64,000 nucleotides of DNA, from NCBI RefSeq assembly GCF_900099835.1, contig NZ_FNKP01000001.1, positions 2,542,001-2,606,000 on the forward strand. Direction: 5' to 3'. This DNA comes from Paraburkholderia fungorum. Its GTDB lineage: Bacteria > Pseudomonadota > Gammaproteobacteria > Burkholderiales > Burkholderiaceae. Shown here piece after piece: positions 40,976 through 50,684 of this stretch. The position numbers were made by a program, and so were the translations under genes. How positions within the stretch are numbered: the stretch's first letter is position 1; each line of letters opens with the position of its first letter. The notes under the pieces are model-generated. The model made no database searches. It had not been told where the DNA came from and saw only the letters and a program-made list of their open reading frames with translations.

Positions 40976-41560
40976 GAAAACTCACTTCGGAGAACAACTG
41001 TCATTGTAGAACGTTTGCTGGTGCCTAAGGTTGACCCAGATGGCCCCTGATGCAGAGTAAATGACGGGCGCGTTGATTTAAAACAGCCGCCGCGCGGCAG
41101 CGCGCGCCGCGCTGTCGAGAAGTGCTTACGGCGTGGCAAAGGAAGAAAAAGGGTGCGCCGTTTCGCGCTATAACTTCGGCACGCGCTCTCAAAAATCCAA
41201 ATGCTTGAATTATTTTTTATAAGAACAATCACGAATATTAAAGACCCTAATTAATAAAACTCAAATTCACGAAACATATATTCAGATCGAAATTTCGCGT
41301 TATTTTTATTTAGGATTTTACTGATATAACGCTGCGAAAGCCTGCCAGAGAATCCCTTTAGCTCATCGCCAAAACAGTTATTCGGCGGACTTAAGAGCGT
41401 AATGTGGGTGTCTCGAACGTACCTGAAAACAAAAGCTCCAGCGCGTGACGACCGCGGTTCATTTGCCATTTATTTCGCGCGTTTTATAAGGGCGATGACG
41501 CCTCTGCGATTCCCTGCATTCGCACGCTGTCCGCAAAAGTACCGTGGAGACTCTCACACA
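40976..41560. other. Gene-free region, partly AT-rich, before the adhesin
   Basis: Roughly 41205-41330 is AT-rich against the GC-rich background, similar to the patch at 36.6-36.8 kb. Short open frames here lack ribosome sites. The stretch should contain the promoters of the divergent propeller gene and adhesin; I could not assign a confident one. Confidence 0.45.
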
Positions 41561-43133
41561 ATGAATAGAAGTATTTCAATCGTTCAATGCAAAACGACCA
41601 GAATCCGGCTGACTGCTCATAAAAACGTTGGCGGCAAAGAGACTCTCGCCACGGCGCGGAAAAAGGCCGTCGTTCGTGCCGTGCTGGCTGCGGCGGCGTT
41701 GGCGGGAGGAACATCGGCCTCACACGCTTCCGACGATCTCACCGGTACCGGTATCGGCTCGATTCAGGCCGGTCCAGAAGCTAGTGCATTGAGCGACCAC
41801 ACAATCGCGCTCGGTCAATTTACGACCGCGACCGGCGAAAGCTCGGTTGCACTCGGCGCGCAAGCCCGGACGGAATCCGAAGGCGCGGTTGCGGTTGGCC
41901 TGAACGCCCGTGCGTCGGGTGCCGGCGCATTGGCTATAGGAGCGGGATCGGTCGCCTCCGAGAATGCCGCCTCGGCATTCGGCTCGCTCGCGACGGCATC
42001 CGGCTTCGTGTCCGCCGCGCTCGGCTATGGTGCAACGGCCAGAGGTGCCGCAGCCTTCGCCGCGAGCGCGTGGGCCACCGCAATGGCTGACAACAGTATC
42101 GCAATCGGCACCTATTCAAACGGAGCCGCCACTGGCGCGGTGGCGCTCGGCGCGTTCACGGAGGCCGGCGGCGTCAATTCCGGCGCATTCGGCTTCCAGG
42201 CAACCGCGACGGGCGCCGATTCGATCGCATTCGGTAGCTACGCCAAAGCCAGCGCCAACAACAGCATTGCATAGGGTGCCAATTCCACCACCACGGCCAA
42301 TCCGGCTCTGCACGGCTTTGTCCCGTCCGGTGCGGACACAACCCTGATAGCGGCACCGGACGCGAAAGGCGAAGTCTCGCTCGGCTCGTCGAGCAACGAG
42401 CGGCGTTTGACTAACCTCGCAGCAGGAGCAGCGCCGACCGACGCAGTCAACGTCAGCCAGTTGAGCGCGGTGGACGGCAAGGTCGACGCGCTTGCTCAAA
42501 GCGGCACTCAACGTTACTTCAAGTCCACCGGCAACCATGCCGACGACGCCGTGGCAAGTGGCGAGCATTCACTCGCTGCGGGCGCCGGCGCTGAAGCCAC
42601 CGTCGACAACGCGGTGGCGGTCGGGGCGCAGGCGAGCGCGAGTGGAACCGGCTCTGTCGCGCTCGGGGCCGCAGCAAACGCTGGCGCGGACAATTCAGTC
42701 GCGCTAGGTCAAGGCTCGGTCGCGGACAGGGCGAACACGGTGTCGGTCGGTACGGCAGGACAGGAGCGTCAGATCACCAACGTCGCCGCGGGCATTCAAG
42801 GCACCGACGCGGTCAACGTCAACCAGTTACAGCAGAGCGTCGGCAGTGCGGTTAGCCAGGCCAACAGCTACACCGACGATCAGATCCGCTCGGCTCGCCT
42901 TGACGCCAACGGGGGTACGGCATCCGCGTTAGCGATGGCGGGCTTGCCGCAGGCTGTACTGCCGGGTCGCGGAATGGTTTCGATGGCAGGCGGTACATTT
43001 GGCGGCCAATCCGGCTTTGGCAATCGGCGTGTCGCAGCTCTCTGCCACCGGCAAGTGGGTCTACAAGATGCAAGGCACTACCGACTCCCGTGGTCAATTC
43101 GCCGCGTCGATTGGCGCGGGGATGCACTGGTAA
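41561..43133 (+). pseudogene. Trimeric autotransporter adhesin (YadA-like), broken
   Basis: Starting at the ATG at 41561 (GGAGA upstream) the frame encodes an extended signal peptide with AAAALAGGTSASHA, then YadA-head repeats (SVALGAQA, AVAVGLNA, SIAIGTYS, SVALGQGS), two neck motifs (TDAVNVSQL, TDAVNVNQL) and the start of a YadA membrane anchor. Two lesions break it. An in-frame TAG at 42272-42274 falls where homologous repeats read SIALG. A one-base insertion, an extra G at 43019-43020, shifts the anchor; removing it restores FAIGVSQLSATGKWVYK and an ending GAGMHW before TAA at 43131-43133. Intact, it would be about 523 residues. As written it cannot anchor in the outer membrane. Confidence 0.88.
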
Positions 43134-43323
43134 GCGCAATCTATCTGGCCACAGTTCGCCCTTTTGAAGTTACGGTCAAGATAGTTAGAACTTCGTGCTG
43201 GAGAAGCGGGCTGGGCTAACAAAGCCTGGTCTCTCGTTCGGTAACGTCGTTCGCATAAGGAATGACGTCCCGCTCTGCGTTCAGCCACTCGAACACGCAT
43301 CCGGCGGCGCTGAAGCTCTTGCA

Positions 43324-43392
43324 GCCGAAGCCGAAGCCGAAGCCGAAGCCGAAGCCGAAGCCGAAGCCGAAGCCGAAGCCGAAGCCGAAGCC
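43324..43392 (+). repeat. Hexamer microsatellite (GCCGAA), 11.5 copies
   Basis: A perfect tandem array of GCCGAA runs for 69 bases without a single variant unit. It lies about 190 bases after the end of the broken adhesin. Read on the + strand it would encode Ala-Glu repeats, but no supported gene contains it. Perfect identity suggests recent expansion by slippage. Confidence 0.97.
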
Positions 43393-43406
43393 GGCAGAGT
43401 TTAAGC

Positions 43407-43497
43407 GGTTGGCGGTCGGCGGTTGGCGGTTGGCGGTTGGCGGTCGGCGGTTGGCGGTTGGCGGTTGGCGGTTGGCGGTTGGCGGTTGGCGGTTGGC
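43407..43497 (+). repeat. Heptamer microsatellite (GGTTGGC), 13 copies
   Basis: Thirteen tandem 7-base units: eleven GGTTGGC and two GGTCGGC (the second and sixth). It starts 14 bases after the hexamer array. A heptamer cannot stay in one reading frame through length changes. Runs of GG separated by TT and C resemble two-layer G-quadruplex formers. The remainder of 43134-43573 has no gene. Confidence 0.97.
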
Positions 43498-43573
43498 GGG
43501 TAGCAATTTACCCTTCATCACAAACACCCCCAATCAACCACTAACCCCCAAACGCAAGAACCACGCCCCACCC

Positions 43574-46500
43574 TCACCGCTGCATCGACTCCCAAACCTT
43601 ATACAACCGCTTCACCGAAACCGGCATCGGCGTACGAAGTTCCTGCGCGAACAACGAAACGCGCAACTCCTCCAACAGCCAGCGAAACTCCGACAAACGC
43701 GGATCAAGCACGCCGCCGCGTTGCGCAACCGCCCGCTGATAGTTCTGCAACAGCGGTTGAAACTCCGCGAACTGCCGGGCATCGCGTGCAGAATCGGCCT
43801 TCAGTTTGTCGACGCGCAACGCAATCCCCTTCAGATAGCGCGGGAAATGCGCCAACTGGGCATACGGCGTATCGACGACAAAACGCTTGCCGATCAATCC
43901 GTCAAGCTGACTCTGCATGTCAGCATGTGCCGCCGTGAACGACTTGGCCTGCACCAGCTTCTTCGTCACGCCCGCGTATTCGGTGAGAACCTGCCCGACC
44001 AGACGGGCGATTTCCTGCGCCAGCAACGTCAGACGGCTGCGTCCTTCGTCACGTCGCGTGTGGAAACTGACATCGTCGGCGGGAAGCGGGTCTTGCAGAC
44101 AGGCCCGATCCAGCGCTGTGTCGATCAACTGATCGCGCAACTCCTCCTGCGTACCGCGCGGCATGAACTGCATCGCCATTTCACGCAGGCCCGGCAGATT
44201 TTTCTCCAGATACTTGATCGGCTCTTTCAACTGCAACGCGAACAGCCGGCGCAATCCCGCGCGATGAATCCGCGCGGCTTCGTCCGGCGAATCGAACACT
44301 TCCACGTCGCAATGGGTGCCGCGATCCACCAACGCCGGATAGCCGAACAAGGTCTGGCCGCCACGGCGAATTTCCAGCAACTCGGGGAGCTTGCCGAAAT
44401 TCCACGTCGTCAGTTTTTCATACAGCGCCGTGCCCGCCGCGCCTTCCTGCGACGTGGCTTGCGGACCTGACGCAGCGGCTCCCTTGCCGCGCTGTGCAGC
44501 ACCGCCACTTGTCGCGCCGCCAGCCTGCGAAGGCGGTGCGACGCCACCGCCGCCGCCCGCATCCGCCAATGCCGCGCCCGCCGCACTCGACGCAATTTTC
44601 TGAAAATGCTGCTGCGCCTGGCCGCCGAGTTCGGCTCGCAGTTGCGACATATTGCGGCCCATCGCGAGCTGTCGTCCGTGCTCGTCGATGACCTTGAAAT
44701 TCATGAACAGGTGAGCCGGCAACGTCTCCAGCTTGAAGTCCGACTGCTTCATCGCGACCTGGGTCTGCTCGCGGATATCGGCGATCAACGACTCGAGCAA
44801 ACCGCCCGCGCCAAATCGCGGACCGCTCTGCCGCTCCACGAAACCTGCCGCGAATTCGGGCAGCGGAACGCAGTGCCGACGCAACTTTTGCGGCAGCGAC
44901 TTCATCAGCAGTTGCGCCTTTTCCTTCAGCATGCCGGGCACGAGCCATTCGCAGCGGCGTGCGTCGACCTGATTCAACGCGTACAGCGGCACGGCGAGCG
45001 TGACGCCGTCGCGCGGCGAACCCGGCTCGAAGTGATACGTGAGCGCCATTTCGACGCCCGCCATCGTCATCCGTTTCGGGAACAGATCCGTCGTCACGCC
45101 GGCGGCTTCGTGGCGCATCAGATCGTCGCGCGACAGATACAGCAAACGTAGCTTGTCCTCGCTCTGTCCGCTCTTTTTCACCTCATCGCGATACCAGCGC
45201 TCGAACGACGCGCCGGTATAAATGCCATCCGGCAGCGCCTGATCGTAAAACGCAAAGATCAACTCGTCGTCCACCAGCACGTCCTGGCGACGCGACTTGT
45301 GTTCCAGTTGCTCGATATCGGCGAGCAGCTTGCGGTTGTGCGCGAAAAACGCGAGTTTCGTATCGAATTCGCCTTCGACCAGCGCGCCGCGAATGAACAA
45401 CTCACGCGCGCGCGACGGGTCCTGCTTGCCGAAGCTCACGCGTCGACGGTGATAAATCGGCAGGCCGTACAGCATCGCGCGCTCGAACGCGGACACCTGC
45501 GCGGCGCGCTTCTCCCAATGCGGCTCGGAAAGCGACTTCTTCAGCAGATGCGCGCCAACCGTCTCGACCCACTCCGGCTCGATCTTCGCGATGCAACGCG
45601 CGTACAGCCGGCTCGTCTCGACCAGTTCGGCGGCCATCGCCCACTTGCCCGCTTTCTTCACGAGCGCCGAGCCCGGCCACAAATAGAACTTGATGCCGCG
45701 TGCGCCGAGGTAATACGGCTCGTCGTCGGCTTTGAGGCCGATGTTGCCGAGCAGGCCGGTCAGCAGCGCCAGATGGATCTGCTCGAACGTGGCTTCCGCT
45801 TCGTTCACGCGCCAGCCGTGCTCGCGCACCACCGTCAGCAATTGCGAGTGCACATCGCGCCATTCGCGCAGACGCAATTGCGACAGGAAGTTCTTGCGGC
45901 ACTCCTCGTGCAACTGCTTGTTCGACTTCTTGTGCGCGATCGCTTCTTCGAACCAGTTCCAGATTTTCAGCCACTGCAGGAACTCCGAACGCTCGTCGGC
46001 GAACCGCTTATGCGCCTGGTCGGCCTGCTCCTGCGCCTCGATCGGCCGGTCGCGCGGGTCCTGCACCGACAACGCGCTCGCAATGATCAGCACTTCCTTC
46101 AACGCCTGCTGATCGCGCGCGGCCAGAATCATCCGGCCAACCCGCGGATCGAGCGGCAAGCGAGCGAGTTCGCGGCCGAGCGGCGTCAACTGGTTGTCGT
46201 CGTCGACGGCGCCGAGTTCGTTGAGCAACTGATAACCGTCGGCAATCGCGCGACCCGGCGGCGGCTCGATGAACGGGAAAGTTTCGATCGCCGTCAGGTG
46301 CAGCGACTTCATCCGCAGAATCACCGACGCGAGCGACGAGCGCAGAATTTCCGGATCGGTAAAGCGCACGCGCCCCTGGTAGTCGCTTTCCTCGTACAGA
46401 CGAATACACACGCCATCGGCGACACGGCCGCAACGCCCCGCCCGCTGATTCGCGGCGGCCTGCGAAATGGACTCGACCTGCAACTGCTCGACCTTGTTTC

Positions 46501-48049
46501 GATACGAGTAGCGCTTCACGCGCGCGAGGCCCGTGTCGACCACATAGCGAATGCCCGGCACCGTCAGCGAGGTTTCGGCGACGTTGGTGGCGAGCACGAT
46601 CCGGCGCGCGTTCGATATGCGGAACACGCGCTCCTGCTCGGCCGCGGATAAACGCGCGAACAGCGGCAGAATTTCCGTATGCGGCGGATGATGCTTGCGC
46701 AGCGCCTCGGCGGCATCGCGAATTTCGCGCTCGCCCGGCAAAAACACCAGCACGTCGCCGGGGCCTTCGCGGCAGAGTTCGTCGACCGCGTCGACGATGG
46801 CGTCCATCAGATCGCGATCGGTTTCGCGCTGGGTTTTCGGGCGTTCACGCGACGACGCAGCCGTCGACGTGCCCTGCGCCGCCTTCACGGCCGGGCTGTC
46901 TTCGACGACCGGCCGGTAACGGACTTCGACCGGATACAGACGCCCGCTCACTTCGATCACCGGCGCGGGCTTTTCCTCGCTGCCGAAGTGCCGCGCGAAG
47001 CGATCGGCGTCGATGGTCGCCGAGGTCACGATCAGTTTCAGATCGGGACGCTTGACGAGGATTTCCTTCAGATAGCCGAGCAGAAAATCGATGTTCAGGC
47101 TGCGCTCGTGCGCTTCGTCGATGATCAGCGTGTCGTACGCCTTGAGCAGCGGATCGGTCTGCGTTTCGGCGAGCAGAATACCGTCGGTCATCAGCTTGAC
47201 GGACGCGCCCGGCGACAGGTTGTCGGTAAAGCGCACCTTGTAGCCGACCACTTCGCCGAACGGCGTGCCGAGTTCTTCGGCGATCCGGCGGCCGGTCGCC
47301 GACGCGGCGATCCGGCGCGGCTGTGTATGGCCGATCAGACCCGCGCCGCCGGCACCGAGGCCGCGTCCGAGCGCGAGGCAGATTTTCGGCAACTGGGTGG
47401 TCTTGCCGGAGCCGGTTTCGCCCGACACGATCACCACCTGGTTTTCGGCGATCGCTTTGGCGATCTCGTCGCGGCGGCCGGAAACCGGTAGCGCTTCGGG
47501 GAACGTGATCGGCGGAATCGGGTTGGGTTCGACGATGCGTTGCGCGCGTGGCGGACGCTGGTCGCGCGGCGGGCGTGGTTCGCGCGAGCCGCCTGTTGCG
47601 CCCGTTTGTCGCGACTCCTGTCCGGCGGTCCCGCGTCGCTCCTCGCCACGCTGCGGCCCTTCACCGCCGACCCGCGCGGCCCGCTGACCGCCCGCGTCAC
47701 CGCCACCCTGCCGCCGCTCGCCATGCCCCGCATTCTGCTTGCCGCCCCGCTCATCGCGTGAATGGCGGCCGTTCTCGCCACGCGCAGACGATGATCGCAA
47801 ATCACCGCCGCTCACATTCGCCGACGCACCAGCGTCAGCGCCTGAAACGCGCGAAGCCTCCGGCACATTTTTCTGTTGCTCCGACGCGCGCGCGCCCTCC
47901 ACCGCACGGCGCGTTTCGCGCGCCGTGTCCGGCGGGTTGCTTTGAGCGTCCTGCGCAGGGCGGCGATGGGCGTCGCCGGAGTTCTTTGGATCGGCGGCCG
48001 AAGCCGGATTCTCGTTCGCCGCAGCGGGACTTTTGGGTACATTCGACAT
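43574..48049 (-). CDS. hrpA: ATP-dependent RNA helicase HrpA
   Basis: A 1491-residue DEAH-box RNA helicase. Motifs: GETGSGKTTQ (about 210-219), DEAH at 311-314, SATID, TNVAETSLTVPG and QRAGRCGR. HA2 and OB-fold regions follow, then the long C-terminal HrpA domain. In E. coli HrpA acts on stalled ribosomes and mRNA. This copy is longer than the ~1300 of E. coli, mostly through a disordered N-terminus of about 175 residues rich in Gly, Arg, Ala and Ser, and a Gly/Ala insert near residue 1150. It starts only 23 bases from argA, in the opposite direction, without a ribosome site. Confidence 0.95.
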   Translation of the reverse strand: MSNVPKSPAAANENPASAADPKNSGDAHRRPAQDAQSNPPDTARETRRAVEGARASEQQKNVPEASRVSGADAGASANVSGGDLRSSSARGENGRHSRDERGGKQNAGHGERRQGGGDAGGQRAARVGGEGPQRGEERRGTAGQESRQTGATGGSREPRPPRDQRPPRAQRIVEPNPIPPITFPEALPVSGRRDEIAKAIAENQVVIVSGETGSGKTTQLPKICLALGRGLGAGGAGLIGHTQPRRIAASATGRRIAEELGTPFGEVVGYKVRFTDNLSPGASVKLMTDGILLAETQTDPLLKAYDTLIIDEAHERSLNIDFLLGYLKEILVKRPDLKLIVTSATIDADRFARHFGSEEKPAPVIEVSGRLYPVEVRYRPVVEDSPAVKAAQGTSTAASSRERPKTQRETDRDLMDAIVDAVDELCREGPGDVLVFLPGEREIRDAAEALRKHHPPHTEILPLFARLSAAEQERVFRISNARRIVLATNVAETSLTVPGIRYVVDTGLARVKRYSYRNKVEQLQVESISQAAANQRAGRCGRVADGVCIRLYEESDYQGRVRFTDPEILRSSLASVILRMKSLHLTAIETFPFIEPPPGRAIADGYQLLNELGAVDDDNQLTPLGRELARLPLDPRVGRMILAARDQQALKEVLIIASALSVQDPRDRPIEAQEQADQAHKRFADERSEFLQWLKIWNWFEEAIAHKKSNKQLHEECRKNFLSQLRLREWRDVHSQLLTVVREHGWRVNEAEATFEQIHLALLTGLLGNIGLKADDEPYYLGARGIKFYLWPGSALVKKAGKWAMAAELVETSRLYARCIAKIEPEWVETVGAHLLKKSLSEPHWEKRAAQVSAFERAMLYGLPIYHRRRVSFGKQDPSRARELFIRGALVEGEFDTKLAFFAHNRKLLADIEQLEHKSRRQDVLVDDELIFAFYDQALPDGIYTGASFERWYRDEVKKSGQSEDKLRLLYLSRDDLMRHEAAGVTTDLFPKRMTMAGVEMALTYHFEPGSPRDGVTLAVPLYALNQVDARRCEWLVPGMLKEKAQLLMKSLPQKLRRHCVPLPEFAAGFVERQSGPRFGAGGLLESLIADIREQTQVAMKQSDFKLETLPAHLFMNFKVIDEHGRQLAMGRNMSQLRAELGGQAQQHFQKIASSAAGAALADAGGGGGVAPPSQAGGATSGGAAQRGKGAAASGPQATSQEGAAGTALYEKLTTWNFGKLPELLEIRRGGQTLFGYPALVDRGTHCDVEVFDSPDEAARIHRAGLRRLFALQLKEPIKYLEKNLPGLREMAMQFMPRGTQEELRDQLIDTALDRACLQDPLPADDVSFHTRRDEGRSRLTLLAQEIARLVGQVLTEYAGVTKKLVQAKSFTAAHADMQSQLDGLIGKRFVVDTPYAQLAHFPRYLKGIALRVDKLKADSARDARQFAEFQPLLQNYQRAVAQRGGVLDPRLSEFRWLLEELRVSLFAQELRTPMPVSVKRLYKVWESMQR

Positions 48050-48072
48050 GGGGGCGCATTATAATCCCCGGC
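48050..48072. promoter_or_regulatory. Shared palindromic -10 between hrpA and argA
   Basis: The two start codons are only 23 bases apart. The gap contains ATTATAAT (48058-48065), which reads TATAAT on both strands. Counting 6-7 bases from each -10 puts both transcription starts at or next to the start codons, so both messages would be leaderless or nearly so. Neither gene has a ribosome site in the gap. The -35 regions, which lie inside each opposite gene, are weak. Confidence 0.6.
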
Positions 48073-49461
48073 ATGAATTCCCAAACCGACCTCGTCCCCG
48101 CGCCTGCGAGCGTTCCGGCCCCCACCGGAACACCGGAAGATCTCGCACAGCATGCGCAATTCGTCGACTGGATGCGCTCAGTCGCCCCTTACATCCATGC
48201 GTTCCGTAACAAGACATTCGTTGTCGGTTTCGGCGGCGAAGTGGTGCATCAGGGGCTCCTGAATGCGCTCGTGTCCGATATCGCGCTGCTTCAGGCCATG
48301 GGCATCCAGATCGTGCTGGTGCACGGCTCGCGACCGCAGGTCGAAGAGCAGATGAGTCTGCACGGCGTGGAGTCCGAGTTCTCGCACGGCATGCGAATTA
48401 CCGACGCGCGCGCGTTGGAATCCGCGAAAGAGGCGGCCGGTGAAGTGCGTCTGGATATCGAGGCGGCGATCAGCCAGGGCTTGCCGAATACGCCGATGGC
48501 GCACGCGCACATCAGCGTGGTTTCTGGCAATTTCGTGACAGCACGGCCGGTCGGCATTCTGGACGGCGTCGACTTTGCGCACACTGGCGTGGTCCGCAAG
48601 ATCGACGCGGATTCGATCCGCCATTCGCTCGCGAGCCGCAAACTGGTGCTGCTGTCGCCGCTCGGCTTCTCGCCCACCGGCGAAGCATTCAATCTGTCGA
48701 TGGAAGACGTGGCTTCGGCCGCGGCCATCGCGCTGCGCGCCGACAAGATCGTGTTCCTGACCGAAACGCCGGGCCTGATGGAAGTCGGCGAAGAAGGTCC
48801 CGAGCTGGTCCGCGAACTCTCGCTCGACGACGCGTACAAGCTGCACGAAAGCGGCGAAGTCACCGGCGACGCAGGCTTCTATCTGAAGCATTCCATTCGC
48901 GCGTGCCGAGGCGGGGTTGCGCGGGCGCACATCATCCCCTATGCGCTCGACGGCAGCCTGCTGCTCGAACTGTTCCTGCACGATGGCGTGGGCACCATGA
49001 TCTCGTACGAGAACCTGGAGAGCCTGCGCGAAGCCACACCGGACGACGTCGGCGGCATTCTCTCGCTGATCGAACCGCTCGAATCGGACGGCACGCTGGT
49101 GCGGCGCGGACGTCACCAGATCGAACGCGACATCGACCACTTCTCGGTGATCGAGCACGATGGCGTGCTGTTCGGCTGCGCGGCGCTGTATCCGTACACG
49201 CAGGAACGCATCGGCGAAATGGCCTGCCTGACAGTCGCGCCAGAAGCGCAAGGCACCGGCGACGGCGAACGCCTGCTCAAACGCATCGAGCAACGCGCAC
49301 GGGCGCGCGGCCTGACGCGCATTTTCGTGCTCACCACGCGCACCGAACACTGGTTCCTCAAGCGCGGCTTCGTCAAGGTCACGGTCGACGACCTGCCTGA
49401 AGACCGCCGCCGGCTCTATAACTGGCAGCGCAAATCGCTCGTGCTGATGAAACAGCTCTGA
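48073..49461 (+). CDS. argA: N-acetylglutamate synthase
   Basis: First enzyme of arginine synthesis, acetylating glutamate with acetyl-CoA. 462 residues: an N-terminal amino-acid-kinase-like domain (FVVGFGGEVV, LVHGSRPQVEEQ, EDVASAAAIALRADKIVFL) that senses arginine, and a C-terminal GNAT domain (CLTVAPEAQGTGDGERLL, then HWFLKRGFVKV). The start at 48073 follows a TATAAT by only seven bases and lacks a ribosome site, so the message may be leaderless. The upstream open frame overlaps hrpA and is not real. yggX follows after 57 bases. Confidence 0.95.
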   Translation: MNSQTDLVPAPASVPAPTGTPEDLAQHAQFVDWMRSVAPYIHAFRNKTFVVGFGGEVVHQGLLNALVSDIALLQAMGIQIVLVHGSRPQVEEQMSLHGVESEFSHGMRITDARALESAKEAAGEVRLDIEAAISQGLPNTPMAHAHISVVSGNFVTARPVGILDGVDFAHTGVVRKIDADSIRHSLASRKLVLLSPLGFSPTGEAFNLSMEDVASAAAIALRADKIVFLTETPGLMEVGEEGPELVRELSLDDAYKLHESGEVTGDAGFYLKHSIRACRGGVARAHIIPYALDGSLLLELFLHDGVGTMISYENLESLREATPDDVGGILSLIEPLESDGTLVRRGRHQIERDIDHFSVIEHDGVLFGCAALYPYTQERIGEMACLTVAPEAQGTGDGERLLKRIEQRARARGLTRIFVLTTRTEHWFLKRGFVKVTVDDLPEDRRRLYNWQRKSLVLMKQL

Positions 49462-49518
49462 GCGTCGCCCTATCAAGCGACTGTCCGCCCCCAATACCGA
49501 TTAAAGGAGAAGCACAGC

Positions 49519-49791
49519 ATGACTCGTATGGTTCAATGCGCGAAGCTCGGCAAGGAAGCCGAAGGTCTCGATTTCCCGCCGCTGCCGGGCGAACTTGGCA
49601 AGCGGATCTACGAAAGCATTTCGAAGGAAGCCTGGCAGGCCTGGTTGAAACAGCAGACCATGCTGATCAACGAAAACCGCCTGAACATGGCCGATCCGCG
49701 TGCACGTCAGTATCTGATGAAGCAGACCGAAAAGTTCTTCTTCGGCGAAGGCGCGGATACTGCGCAAGGGTATGTGCCGCCGTCCGCCTGA
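49519..49791 (+). CDS. yggX: YggX, Fe(II)-trafficking/oxidative damage protection protein
   Basis: This 90-residue protein is a clear YggX: it starts [19 protein letters not shown] with the conserved Cys7, and contains [17 protein letters not shown] and [13 protein letters not shown]. YggX protects iron-sulfur clusters from superoxide. AAAGGAGAA precedes the start. It follows argA closely and may be cotranscribed; a terminator lies just after it. Confidence 0.96.
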   Translation: MTRMVQCAKLGKEAEGLDFPPLPGELGKRIYESISKEAWQAWLKQQTMLINENRLNMADPRARQYLMKQTEKFFFGEGADTAQGYVPPSA

Positions 49792-49826
49792 TTGGCGCAC
49801 GAGCCGCGTTCTCGCGGTAGAAGCTG

Positions 49827-49858
49827 AAAAATCCGCGCCTTGGGTGCGGATTTTTTTT
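49827..49858 (+). terminator. Terminator after yggX
   Basis: AAATCCGC pairs with GCGGATTT around GCCTTGGGT-type loop bases, followed by a run of Ts. Rho-independent. Confidence 0.85.
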
Positions 49859-49861
49859 GCC

Positions 49862-50684
49862 CGCGGCGGCAGGTCGCCGCCAATTTTTATCGCTGATTTC
49901 GCCGCTGCCGGTTCTCGCTACCGGCTTTCCGCCGCCTTCGCGCCGGCTCCTGGTCGCACTTTCACCCTGCTTTTTGCCCGTTTTCTAGCGCGTATATTCG
50001 CCACGCACACCCCTCGTCTTCGCGACGATCGCCGCTCCATCAGCTGCCATCAACTCCGCCGGAAAACCCACCTCAGATCCACTCCAAAAATTAACCAAAC
50101 AGTTCATTTCACCTGCTTTTAAGCCCCCTTTCCAAACCTTCTCAATCCGCCTGAATCCCCCACCCCACAAGGGCTTGAGCGTCCTCGACCCACTCCCCGC
50201 CGGACACCGGGTTTGCACGATCCTCCGTCATCGTGCTATCATGTGCATCGTTCCAACAGCAATTTACCTTCATTCACGTTCGTTTCAACATGGCGCGCAA
50301 CGCGTGTGCCAACCCGGATCGAACAGTTTTTATACAAGAAGGCTCGTCGGTCGCATCACCGCTTCATGTCATTTCAATGTCACTGCGTGGCATTGCATGA
50401 GCGGCGAATAAAGCAACCGGCCTTTTTCGTTTCAAGCCTTCCAGCGGCGCGTGGGCCAGCTTCCAGCCACCCCAGCGTCCTCATGCATCTGCCCCCCTTC
50501 CACGGCCACGCAGGTGCAACAGCAAGCACAATCTAGACGAGTGTTTTTTCGCGACATGTCTCGCGAGGCACGGGCGTTCTGTTTTTTCCTTTGCGCCCAC
50601 CCATCTCATCGCCGGCTTTGGCGAGGAGTTGCCGTCGCCTTGCTCGCGAAATTGCACTTCCCCAGCACCCGTGGCGGAACGTTC
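49862..50684 (+). promoter_or_regulatory. Long leader and promoter of the ProP-type gene
   Basis: More than 800 bases without a supported gene. TTGCAC (50213-50218) and TATCAT (50237-50242) with an 18-base spacer form a good promoter, which would give a leader of about 435 bases. In that leader, AATGTCACTGCGTGGCATT (50376-50394) can form a small hairpin, and CCTTTTTCG follows at about 50420, so an early end of transcription or a small RNA is possible. The part before 50212 shows nothing specific. Confidence 0.4.

Noticed and set aside
42272..42274. The adhesin TAG as a recoded or suppressed codon
   Set aside because: No recoding signal is visible and the gene has a second, independent frameshift, so decay is simpler.
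43324..43497. A CRISPR array
   Set aside because: The units are 6 and 7 bases with no spacers, and there are no cas genes.
43262..44470. A plus-strand frame running through both microsatellites into the 3' part of hrpA
   Set aside because: It depends on the repeats, which encode Pro-Lys and short repeated motifs, and the rest is antisense to hrpA.
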